A DNA stretch of 5,682 nt, from the NCBI GenBank assembly GCA_021157505.1, contig JAGGWI010000179.1, positions 1-5,682 of the forward strand, read 5' to 3'. Both the position numbers and the translations under genes were made by a program. Below, piece after piece: positions 1 through 5,255 of this stretch. The notes beneath the pieces are model-generated. The model searched no databases and was not told the origin of the DNA. It saw only the letters and a list, made by a program, of their open reading frames with translations. Origin of the DNA: Desulfuromusa sp. GTDB taxonomy: Bacteria; Desulfobacterota; Desulfuromonadia; Desulfuromonadales; Geopsychrobacteraceae. Each line of letters begins with the position of its first letter. Positions within the stretch are counted from its first letter, which is position 1.

Positions 1-1
1 A

Positions 2-58
2 AAAATATCTTCTTCTGAGATATTGGTGTTTGCCAATATTTTGGCCGTAATAGAATAA
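2..58 (+). CDS. Possible C-terminal end of an upstream gene (GAF-like last helix), partial
   Basis: The frame beginning at base 2 is open to a TAA at 56-58 and reads KISSSEILVFANILAVIE. The pattern FAN-hydrophobic-A-hydrophobic-IE resembles the last helix of GAF domains. The neighbouring GAF domain has IANISANALEN at the equivalent place, in the same codon register. This suggests that a gene, perhaps another GAF sensor protein, ends here 56 nt before the diguanylate cyclase start and could be co-transcribed with it. Only 18 codons are visible, so chance openness cannot be excluded. The other two + frames stop at about 16-18 and 48-50. Confidence 0.3.
   Translation, partial: KISSSEILVFANILAVIE
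20..46 (+). repeat. Overlapping short inverted repeats (alternative hairpins)
   Basis: ATATTGG (20-26) pairs with CCAATAT (33-39) over a 6-nt loop. GCCAA (32-36) pairs with TTGGC (41-45) over a 4-nt loop. The two hairpins share the CCAA strand, so they cannot form together. The first is followed by a short T run (39-42) and could act as a very weak terminator. If 2-58 is coding, the structure may be incidental. Confidence 0.3.
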
Positions 59-59
59 T
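30..59 (+). promoter_or_regulatory. Candidate sigma70 promoter for the diguanylate cyclase gene
   Basis: TTGCCA (30-35) matches the -35 consensus at 5 of 6 positions. AATAAT (54-59) matches the -10 consensus at 5 of 6. The spacer is 18 nt. Transcription would start near 66, giving a leader of about 50 nt before the ATG at 115. The region is AT-rich, so a chance match is possible. The site would lie within the end of the upstream gene if 2-58 is coding. Confidence 0.28.
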
Positions 60-114
60 TATAGATGTATAGCTGTCACGGTGCTTTTTGGTTGTACCCG
101 AATGAGATATATTT

Positions 115-1524
115 ATGGATATAAAGAAAAAAATTCTTATTGTTGATGATGAACTTTTCTTCAGAGAAGTCCTGAAGGATATTCTGCAGGAACGCTTTAC
201 TATCATTGAGGGCAAGGATGGTGAAGAAGCGGTTTCTCTCAGCCTTAAGCACGCGCCAGATCTCATCATTCTGGATGTAGAGATGCCGCGTAAAAATGGG
301 ATTGAGGCTTGTAGAATTCTTAAAGCTGACCCAGAAACAAGAAAAATCCCGATTATTCTATTTACCGCCCGGACAAAGAAACAGGACCTGGTTATTGGTT
401 TAAAGGCCGGGGCTGACGATTACATCACCAAACCAGTCTGTCTCCCCGAAATTATTGCACGGGTTGATGCTCATCTACGGGCGAAAGATTTTTATTCAGA
501 TCTGGAAGATAAAGACCTCCGTTTTCTCCTTGAAATTACTGAAAGTATTTCTGCAATTCGTAATCCTATGGCGATACTCCGCCTTATTGTTGAGAAGATG
601 GCGGGAATCATGGATATTGCGCGTTGTTCAGTTATCAGTATTAACGATAAAGGGGAGGTTATTGTTAAGGCAAGTAACGATCTGGATTGCCAGGAAGAAC
701 TGATATTGGACTTGCGCAAATATCCTGAGATTCAGAAATCGATTGAATCCAAACAAACTGTCGTTATTAATGACATTAAAAATGACCCACTGATGTTTTC
801 TGTCCGGGAGCAGACAGAAAAGCTGGGTTACAATTCGATTATTGTTATCCCGATTATTAAAAAAGAGAGCGTCATCGGCACTTTTTTCTTGCGGACAGCA
901 TCTCCAAACAAAGATGGTATCACCGAGAGAATTTACAAACTCTGTCAACTGATTGCCAATATTTCGGCCAACGCTCTGGAGAATGCGACCCTTTTTGAAT
1001 CGGTGCAGGCAGCCCAGGACTATTTTGAGGAGATGTCAGTCCGGGATGGCTTGACGGGCCTCTACAACCACCGCCATTTTTTTGATCGTCTGGAAGAAGA
1101 GTTCAGTCGGGCAAGTCGTTATGCTGTACCGTTGTCACTGGTGTTTTTTGACCTGGATGATTTTAAGCGGATTAATGATCTTTATGGACACACTCAGGGT
1201 GATCAGGTTCTTAAAAAAATTGGTCAACTGGTGAGAAGTATTGCCAGAGAGAGTGATATCCCCGCAAGGTATGGAGGGGACGAGTTTGCCATTATCCTCC
1301 CGAATACGAAGGAAGATGGAGCTTTTGATCTGGCTAGCCGGATCCACACCGCTATTCTGGATTGTGAGTTTGAAAATTTTCCCGGTGAGCAGATCACCGT
1401 CAGCTCTGGTATTTCAACCTTTGAAAATAAAAATATCCAATCTTTCGATGAACTTGTTCGTCTTGCTGACGATGGTATGTACAAATCCAAAAACCAGGGA
1501 AAGAATATGGTTTCTCAGGCCTGA
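115..1524 (+). CDS. Diguanylate cyclase response regulator (REC-GAF-GGDEF)
   Basis: This 469-residue cytoplasmic protein is predicted to make cyclic di-GMP from two GTP under two-component control. Residues about 5-120 form a receiver domain with acidic pocket D11-D12, phosphoacceptor D54, T84 and K106. Residues about 137-295 fit a GAF domain, which may bind a small ligand or mediate dimerisation. A short helical linker (about 290-308) leads to the cyclase domain, which opens with DGLTGLYN (311-318) and has an intact GGDEF signature at 387-391. RESD (378-381) sits exactly five residues before GGDEF and matches the RxxD product-inhibition site. No membrane segment is seen. The ATG at 115 is supported by the receiver domain beginning at once, but the Shine-Dalgarno is poor (GAG at 104-106). 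No cognate histidine kinase is in the window. The architecture resembles PleD-like cyclases, with GAF replacing the second receiver. The domain call is secure; ligand and output are unknown. Confidence 0.96.
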   Translation: MDIKKKILIVDDELFFREVLKDILQERFTIIEGKDGEEAVSLSLKHAPDLIILDVEMPRKNGIEACRILKADPETRKIPIILFTARTKKQDLVIGLKAGADDYITKPVCLPEIIARVDAHLRAKDFYSDLEDKDLRFLLEITESISAIRNPMAILRLIVEKMAGIMDIARCSVISINDKGEVIVKASNDLDCQEELILDLRKYPEIQKSIESKQTVVINDIKNDPLMFSVREQTEKLGYNSIIVIPIIKKESVIGTFFLRTASPNKDGITERIYKLCQLIANISANALENATLFESVQAAQDYFEEMSVRDGLTGLYNHRHFFDRLEEEFSRASRYAVPLSLVFFDLDDFKRINDLYGHTQGDQVLKKIGQLVRSIARESDIPARYGGDEFAIILPNTKEDGAFDLASRIHTAILDCEFENFPGEQITVSSGISTFENKNIQSFDELVRLADDGMYKSKNQGKNMVSQA

Positions 1525-1528
1525 ATAA

Positions 1529-1567
1529 CTTCTAGGAGACCCTCTCATCAACAGTCTCGTAGGGAAG
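1529..1567. terminator. Imperfect stem-loop between convergent gene ends
   Basis: CTTC, TA and GAGAC (1529-1540) face GTCTC, TA and GAAG (1554-1567). The stem has one mismatch and a two-base bulge around a 13-nt loop. It lies in the 51-bp gap between the stop codons of the cyclase gene (+) and the radical SAM gene (-), where a bidirectional terminator would be expected. Neither side is followed by a good T run, so termination is only suggested. Confidence 0.3.
1540..1552 (+). repeat. 13-bp repeat, copy 1 (CCCTCTCATCAAC)
   Basis: This lies in the stem-loop between the cyclase and radical SAM gene ends. An identical copy is at 4421-4433. No function is evident, and chance similarity driven by the GAGAGGG core is possible. 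Confidence 0.3.
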
Positions 1568-1575
1568 AGTGATTT

Positions 1576-2535
1576 TCAGCCATCCTCCCGGTTGGCCATC
1601 TTTGATTTGATCTGGTAGAACACACCTCTTTCTTGTCTGACTGTTTCAATTCTTTTTTCTTCTTCCAGAACATCAAGATATTTATTGATTTCACTAATAT
1701 GAATTCCTAAAATTTCCATTAAATCTTCAATGGTACAGGGGCGCCTTGAAATAGTTTCAAGAATAGCGGCTTCCGCATCACTTCGATATGCTTGAAGGTT
1801 TTTTCTTTGTGACGCTGCTGCTATTATTTCAACATTTTTTAAGTTCCATAATTGAACGATGCCTTCCAATTCTTCCCTGCTGGCAGGATGCAGATCGGCA
1901 ACTGTGCCGGGCCTGTCAAGGGTATTTAACTGGATTGAGTCAGGGTTTATCTTAATAATTGCCGCTTCTAACTTTTTCAATTCCTTTTGTTCAAGATTAA
2001 ATTCAGGGAGAATGAAAATTTCTAACCAGATCTTTCCTTTAAATTCTTTTCTGAAATCAATGAGTCCTTGCAGATATTTTTCTATATCAAAACCTGGAAC
2101 TGGACGATTTATTTTTTGAAAGATTGAGTTTGTTGCCGCATCAAGTGAGGGGAGGACAACATCGGCTGCTTTGATTTCTGCTCTTACTTCAGGATCAAAT
2201 AACAGGGTGCCATTGGTTAGAAGTGCTACGGGTATTTGCGGTTTTTTCTCTTTGATGAATTTGAGGACATCACCAATTCGAGAATTGAGGGTTGGTTCGC
2301 CTGATCCCGAAAAAGTGATGTAATCTGGATCAGGATTATTTTCAAAATAGTGAGTTAATTCATTGATCACTTTATCAAATGGAATATATTCCTTTCGTTC
2401 CAGAGTAAGTTTTGTCGTTTTCCCCACTTCGCAATAAACACAATCCAGGGAGCATACTTTTCTTGGAACCAGATCAATACCCAATGACATTCCCAGGCGC
2501 CTTGAAGGGACCGGGCCAAACAGATATTTGTACAT
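1576..2535 (-). CDS. Radical SAM protein, COG0731-type, with C-terminal winged helix
   Basis: This 319-residue protein carries the radical SAM cluster motif CxxxCxxC at C28, C32 and C35 (CSLDCVYC). That motif binds a [4Fe-4S] cluster which cleaves S-adenosylmethionine to a 5'-deoxyadenosyl radical. GSGEPTL, soon after the first strand, is the SAM-contacting GGE-type motif. The opening FGPVPSRRLGMSLGID is characteristic of the COG0731 Fe-S oxidoreductase group, distantly related to the tRNA wyosine enzyme TYW1. The last 70 residues or so (ILETISRRPCTIEDL onward) look like a winged-helix domain. The substrate is unknown. The start at 2535 is chosen because the conserved N-terminus begins there and GAGGG lies 5 nt upstream; a TTG at 2586 would add 17 unconserved residues and overlap the preceding gene. 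It is the second gene of an operon, 16 nt after the CGGC gene. The DNA is AT-rich. The family is sure, the reaction is not. Confidence 0.93.
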   Translation of the reverse strand: MYKYLFGPVPSRRLGMSLGIDLVPRKVCSLDCVYCEVGKTTKLTLERKEYIPFDKVINELTHYFENNPDPDYITFSGSGEPTLNSRIGDVLKFIKEKKPQIPVALLTNGTLLFDPEVRAEIKAADVVLPSLDAATNSIFQKINRPVPGFDIEKYLQGLIDFRKEFKGKIWLEIFILPEFNLEQKELKKLEAAIIKINPDSIQLNTLDRPGTVADLHPASREELEGIVQLWNLKNVEIIAAASQRKNLQAYRSDAEAAILETISRRPCTIEDLMEILGIHISEINKYLDVLEEEKRIETVRQERGVFYQIKSKMANREDG

Positions 2536-2545
2536 TTTAGCCCTC
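2536..2545 (-). promoter_or_regulatory. Ribosome binding site deciding the radical SAM start
   Basis: On the minus strand GAGGG (2545-2541) is followed by CTAAA and then the ATG at 2535. It lies in the 16-nt gap after the upstream stop codon and favours this ATG over the in-frame TTG at 2586. Confidence 0.7.
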
Positions 2546-2551
2546 TTTTTG

Positions 2552-2989
2552 TTAATCGTAAGCAAGCCTGATAGTCTCGTTTGCAACTGTTGGCTTGATC
2601 AGTTTTTGCCATTCATCGGTATCCCATGTTTTTAATTCATTATGAATAATATAGTATTTTTGCGGAATCGGGTGGGTTCCTATCACCACGGGAATTTTGT
2701 ATTTTGTTTCTATAAGTTTTTTAAAATCGGCAATGTAGGGACAAGGTGGATAGCCAACAACAAAACCGGTTGCTAAATGAATAGCCTCCACACCGTTCTT
2801 GATCATCTCTTCGGGTGAATATTCGATGTTTCCACCGGGGCAACCACCGCAGGTTGTATATCCGGCAATTTCCAGAACTTCATCTTGATGATAGATGTCA
2901 AAAGCCCCTTCTCTGTTTTGCATCGATCTGAAGCATTTACCCCCGGCACAGCTTTGATACCTGTCACAAATGATAATTCCTATTTTCAT
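2552..2989 (-). CDS. CGGC domain-containing protein (putative metal-binding)
   Basis: This 145-residue soluble protein matches the CGGC-domain family, a small uncharacterised group thought to bind metal because of conserved cysteines and histidines. Visible candidate ligands are C8, C14 and C19 near the N-terminus, the family signature TTCGGCPGG with C47 and C50, H71, C83 in PPCPY, and H106 in GTHPIP. There is no signal peptide or membrane segment. The last 30 residues or so are a tail of no recognisable type. The start is an ATG preceded by GAGGTG at 5 nt spacing. It is the first gene of an operon with the radical SAM gene. The pairing suggests it supplies, protects or senses an Fe-S cluster or metal for that enzyme, but this is inference. 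No enzymatic role is established for the family to my knowledge. Confidence 0.9.
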   Translation of the reverse strand: MKIGIIICDRYQSCAGGKCFRSMQNREGAFDIYHQDEVLEIAGYTTCGGCPGGNIEYSPEEMIKNGVEAIHLATGFVVGYPPCPYIADFKKLIETKYKIPVVIGTHPIPQKYYIIHNELKTWDTDEWQKLIKPTVANETIRLAYD

Positions 2990-3007
2990 GTTAGCACCTC
3001 GATTGTA

Positions 3008-3017
3008 TGAGTGAATT
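3008..3017 (+). repeat. 10-bp direct repeat, copy 1 (TGAGTGAATT)
   Basis: An identical copy lies at 3108-3117, exactly 100 bp away. This copy is just downstream of the predicted transcription start of the CGGC operon, where a repressor could bind. It may be chance. Confidence 0.35.
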
Positions 3018-3030
3018 CCCTCGGATTGTG

Positions 3031-3060
3031 ATTATGAAAGAGTCGGTTATCAAAGGTCAA
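3031..3060 (-). promoter_or_regulatory. Candidate sigma70 promoter for the CGGC/radical SAM operon
   Basis: Read on the minus strand, TTGACC (3060-3055) and CATAAT (3036-3031) each match their consensus at 5 of 6 positions, with an 18-nt spacer. The start would fall near 3024, leaving a leader of about 35 nt before the ATG at 2989. This is the best promoter match in the window. Confidence 0.5.
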
Positions 3061-3107
3061 GCCACAATGTCCAGCACTGTTTTTATTGCTCAAATTTCCA
3101 ACAAATC

Positions 3108-3117
3108 TGAGTGAATT
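3108..3117 (+). repeat. 10-bp direct repeat, copy 2 (TGAGTGAATT)
   Basis: This is the second copy, in the intergenic region upstream of both the CGGC operon (-) and the EVE gene (+). The core GTGAAT (3111-3116) is also mirrored by ATTCAC at 3130-3135, making an inverted repeat with a 13-nt spacer. Confidence 0.35.
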
Positions 3118-3181
3118 TCTAGTATATTTATTCACAATTGACGGCAAGAATACTACAGAGATCAATCTGGACAGTTTTTAC

Positions 3182-3186
3182 GGGAG
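3182..3186 (+). promoter_or_regulatory. Ribosome binding site deciding the EVE gene start
   Basis: GGGAG lies 5 nt before the ATG at 3192. It supports that codon over the in-frame TTG at 3138, which would add 18 residues unlike the EVE family. Confidence 0.75.
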
Positions 3187-3191
3187 CTATT

Positions 3192-3665
3192 ATGAATTAT
3201 TGGTTGATGAAATCTGAACCGACGGCATTCGGCATTGATGATCTGAAAGATATGCCGAATCAAACCGAGCATTGGGATGGTGTTCGTAATTATCAGGCGC
3301 GTAATATGATGCGGGATCAAATGCATATAGGTGATCAGGTGTTCTTTTATCATTCCAACTGTAAGGTTCCGGGGATTGTGGGACTAATGGAAGTGGTCCG
3401 CGAAGGTTATCCTGACCACACCGCATTTGATCCACAGAGTCAATACTTTGATCCCAAAAGTGACCCGGAAAAACCACGTTGGATCATGGTTGACATCAAA
3501 TATATCCGCCATACCAGTCGGACCATTCCCCTGGCAGAGCTGAAGGCTTGTGAACCGCTGGAGAATATGCAGCTGGTGCGTAAGGGGAATCGGTTGTCGA
3601 TCATGCCGATAACAGCTGAAGAGTGGGCTATGATTCTGCGGTTGGAGGGGTCAGTTCCCAGTTGA
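3192..3665 (+). CDS. EVE domain-containing protein
   Basis: This 157-residue protein is essentially one EVE domain, the usual size for stand-alone bacterial members related to human thymocyte nuclear protein 1 (THYN1). The fold is related to PUA and YTH domains, and the family is thought to recognise modified bases in DNA or RNA. Visible family hallmarks are the start NYWLMKSEP, the pocket segment WDGVRNYQARNMMR (about residues 28-41), GDQVFFYHSN, the strand GIVGLMEVV and the near-terminal NRLSIMPIT. No catalytic motif or extra domain is present, so it is probably a reader rather than an enzyme. The ATG has a clear Shine-Dalgarno. The 3' end overlaps the convergent hydrolase gene by 38 bp. 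No restriction, methyltransferase or toxin gene sits beside it, so the context gives no clue to the ligand. I see no convincing promoter in 2990-3191 for it. Confidence 0.94.
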   Translation: MNYWLMKSEPTAFGIDDLKDMPNQTEHWDGVRNYQARNMMRDQMHIGDQVFFYHSNCKVPGIVGLMEVVREGYPDHTAFDPQSQYFDPKSDPEKPRWIMVDIKYIRHTSRTIPLAELKACEPLENMQLVRKGNRLSIMPITAEEWAMILRLEGSVPS

Positions 3666-4416
3666 GGGCTTTACTATCAAAATCATGTCTGATTGCTGGT
3701 TTAATAATTTCAAAATAGGGAGACACATCAAAATCCCGGGGTACAAACAGGCTATGATGACGGCTTGACAGGGTCTCTTGGCAGGAGATCCTTCCCTGAA
3801 GATCTTTGGTCGGTCGGTGATCGATATCGGGAAGAATTGGATAGCGAATCGATTGAAATGCTTGGGCGATCAGTGATGAGCAGATGGCGCGGGTGGGGTC
3901 TCCGCTTCCCAGGGTTAAGAATTTACGCCGCCAGCGGGTCGGGATTGGTGTCGGTAATACCAGATAGCGGGCAAGGTCAAAAATATTTTTTAAATCATAC
4001 TGCTGCCCCAGACGCTCTACAACATAGGTTATAAGTTGTTCAATGTCGTCTTTCGATAGTCCCACGGGTCGACAAATTCGGGTATGTCCGGCACTGTATT
4101 CACTCAGAGGAACCAGGCGGACCCCTTCCAAAATGTCGGCTTCTAAAAGAACTTTCTCCTCTTGATTGTCCCCTTTGAGGGTATTTCCTGAGCCAACATA
4201 CAGCGCCGCATGTGACCAGCTGGATTGGGTCAGATACTTAATCACTCCACTTACCCGACTGCTCCCATCAACCAGTAAGACATCTCCCCGTTGTAGTGCT
4301 GCTGCCAGCTGTTCTGGTGGACTGGTTGCAATCTGTACTGTATCGGGTCGAGATTGACTGAGATATTTAGCTAGATGGTGACCGATATTGCGTAAAAAAG
4401 ATTTTTCTATATTCAA
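3628..4416 (-). CDS. YiiX/YebB-like permuted NlpC/P60 cysteine hydrolase
   Basis: This 262-residue protein fits the YiiX/YebB group of papain-like enzymes (Peptidase_C92). In this permuted fold the catalytic histidine precedes the cysteine. H69 in SSWSHAALYVG is the likely histidine, E92 in LLEAD a likely third residue, and C179 in AICSSLIAQAF the nucleophile. RGDVLLVDG (43-51), GQQYDLKNIFD (137-147) and the late VPRDFDVSPYF are family landmarks. Members are proposed amidases or acyl hydrolases acting on peptidoglycan, peptides or lipids; the substrate here is unknown. There is no clear signal peptide, so it may be cytoplasmic. The start is TTG: AGAGGG lies 4 nt upstream, a TGA stands in frame just before (4428-4426), and the frame contains no ATG at all. 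The 3' end overlaps the convergent EVE gene by 38 bp, which encodes its last dozen residues. The family is firm, the exact start slightly less so. Confidence 0.92.
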   Translation of the reverse strand: MNIEKSFLRNIGHHLAKYLSQSRPDTVQIATSPPEQLAAALQRGDVLLVDGSSRVSGVIKYLTQSSWSHAALYVGSGNTLKGDNQEEKVLLEADILEGVRLVPLSEYSAGHTRICRPVGLSKDDIEQLITYVVERLGQQYDLKNIFDLARYLVLPTPIPTRWRRKFLTLGSGDPTRAICSSLIAQAFQSIRYPILPDIDHRPTKDLQGRISCQETLSSRHHSLFVPRDFDVSPYFEIIKPAIRHDFDSKALNWELTPPTAES

Positions 4417-4426
4417 AAAGCCCTCT
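4414..4426 (-). promoter_or_regulatory. Ribosome binding site with a TTG start codon
   Basis: On the minus strand AGAGGG (4426-4421) is followed by CTTT and the start codon TTG (4416-4414). The spacing supports TTG as the genuine start of the hydrolase gene, which has no in-frame ATG. Confidence 0.65.
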
Positions 4427-4433
4427 CATCAAC
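4421..4433 (+). repeat. 13-bp repeat, copy 2 (CCCTCTCATCAAC)
   Basis: On the minus strand this copy contains the Shine-Dalgarno of the hydrolase gene. It is identical to 1540-1552. Confidence 0.3.
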
Positions 4434-4535
4434 TGGTTATTATCTGTCTAACTGAGATTTTATCCTTCCAAGAGGTCCGAATCGTGACAAACCTAACAGA
4501 AGCACCGGTGAAGGTCTAATATTTAATCTCAATTC

Positions 4536-4564
4536 TTGATGGCTTAACTTATTGAAAATACATT
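4536..4564 (+). promoter_or_regulatory. Candidate promoter for the small secreted protein gene
   Basis: TTGATG (4536-4541) and TACATT (4559-4564) each match consensus at 4 of 6 positions with an ideal 17-nt spacer. The leader would be about 120 nt, which is long. It contains a perfect 10-bp palindrome, TCGATATCGA, at 4595-4604. The rest of 4417-4689 shows no gene. Confidence 0.3.
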
Positions 4565-4689
4565 AATTTAACTAGACATCTGGATGGATTAAGATCGATA
4601 TCGAATGAAACAGTCGTTTTAATTGGTTAGAGTTGAATCACAAGCAGGGGCGGAAGATTTCTTGATTCTCTCAACCGAAGGAGGACGAC

Positions 4690-5025
4690 ATGAAAACAAC
4701 ATTAGCATTTTTGACTGCTGGACTGATTTTTCTTGCAACGCCAATACTGGCATCAGCGGATCGGGGGTATCGTGACGATCATCCAAAATATGGTCAAGGT
4801 TGGGATCAGAGTGACCGATACACCTATAATCAACACTACCGCCGTCACGATCAACGGAAAGTCCAGCGTTATGGTCAAAAACATAATCACCGGATCAAAA
4901 AGTCTCAAGTGCGTGAAATGCGCCAGGTCAAACGATCAACAGGGCACAACCATCGACGTATCTATTATGCAAAACCAGCAATTTTAATCGGAATCCCACC
5001 CCTGGTGTTGTTATTTGATTGGTAA
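4690..5025 (+). CDS. Small secreted basic protein of unknown function
   Basis: I do not recognise this 111-residue protein. It starts with a classic Sec signal peptide: K2, a hydrophobic core over about 4-20, and a likely cut after ASA (residue 23). The mature part is about 88 residues, very rich in Arg, Lys, His, Tyr and Gln, and lacks cysteine. It includes two HNHR motifs (HNHRIKK and HNHRRIYY) and ends with a hydrophobic stretch AILIGIPPLVLLFDW that could insert in or sit against a membrane. Histidine richness could mean metal binding and the charge could favour nucleic acid, polysaccharide or envelope contacts; these are guesses. The start is firm: AAGGAGG (4677-4683) lies 6 nt before the ATG. 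The gene stands alone, with a strong terminator 43 nt after the stop, so it is probably monocistronic. Confidence 0.85.
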   Translation: MKTTLAFLTAGLIFLATPILASADRGYRDDHPKYGQGWDQSDRYTYNQHYRRHDQRKVQRYGQKHNHRIKKSQVREMRQVKRSTGHNHRRIYYAKPAILIGIPPLVLLFDW

Positions 5026-5067
5026 TAAATTCCCAGTGTTTCTGCAGATATTGAAGTGCTGTTCAAG

Positions 5068-5103
5068 AGGAGTCAACCCGGTTAAGGGTTGACTCCTTTT
5101 TTT
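5068..5103 (+). terminator. Strong rho-independent terminator
   Basis: AGGAGTCAACCC (5068-5079) pairs perfectly with GGGTTGACTCCT (5086-5097) over a 6-nt loop (GGTTAA), and T residues run to 5103. It ends the transcript of the small secreted protein gene and insulates the downstream antiporter gene. Confidence 0.95.
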
Positions 5104-5146
5104 ATGCCACCTAGTTCAAAAAAAACAGCATTGCCCCTCGAATAAG

Positions 5147-5176
5147 TGGACAATGAAGACAGCCTCATGCTATTTA
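5147..5176 (+). promoter_or_regulatory. Candidate extended -10 promoter for nhaD
   Basis: TGGACA (5147-5152) matches the -35 consensus at 5 of 6 positions. After 18 nt comes TATTTA (5171-5176), directly preceded by TGC, an extended -10 element. The -10 hexamer alone is weak (3 of 6). Transcription would begin near 5183, after the upstream terminator and before the palindrome at 5197. Confidence 0.3.
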
Positions 5177-5196
5177 TGTGAAGATTTAACCTGTAA

Positions 5197-5212
5197 TGTT
5201 GATAGGTCAACA
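5197..5212. promoter_or_regulatory. 16-bp palindrome upstream of nhaD, possible operator
   Basis: TGTTGA (5197-5202) and TCAACA (5207-5212) are perfect inverted repeats around TAGG. The centre lies about 50 bp before the nhaD ATG, just downstream of the candidate promoter. That position suits a repressor site or a small leader hairpin. No known regulator motif is identified with confidence. Confidence 0.4.
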
Positions 5213-5255
5213 ATATCAGCAATTATTCCATACTTTTCTATTGGAGTCCGATACC

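Noticed and set aside
628..948. Minus-strand open frame of 106 codons inside the cyclase gene
   Set aside because: It is a shadow of the GAF-coding region with no ribosome site or recognisable domain.
2536..2586. Longer radical SAM protein starting at TTG 2586
   Set aside because: It would overlap the CGGC gene, and the conserved N-terminus begins at the ATG at 2535 with GAGGG upstream.
3138..3191. Longer EVE protein starting at TTG 3138
   Set aside because: The extra 18 residues are unlike the family, and the ATG at 3192 has a good Shine-Dalgarno at 5 nt.
3765..4034. Plus-strand open frame of 89 codons inside the hydrolase gene
   Set aside because: It is antisense to a region containing the catalytic cysteine motif, and its translation looks random.
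4595..4604. TCGATATCGA palindrome as an operator
   Set aside because: A 10-bp self-complementary word of this type is common by chance, and a similar string occurs inside the hydrolase gene near 3821.
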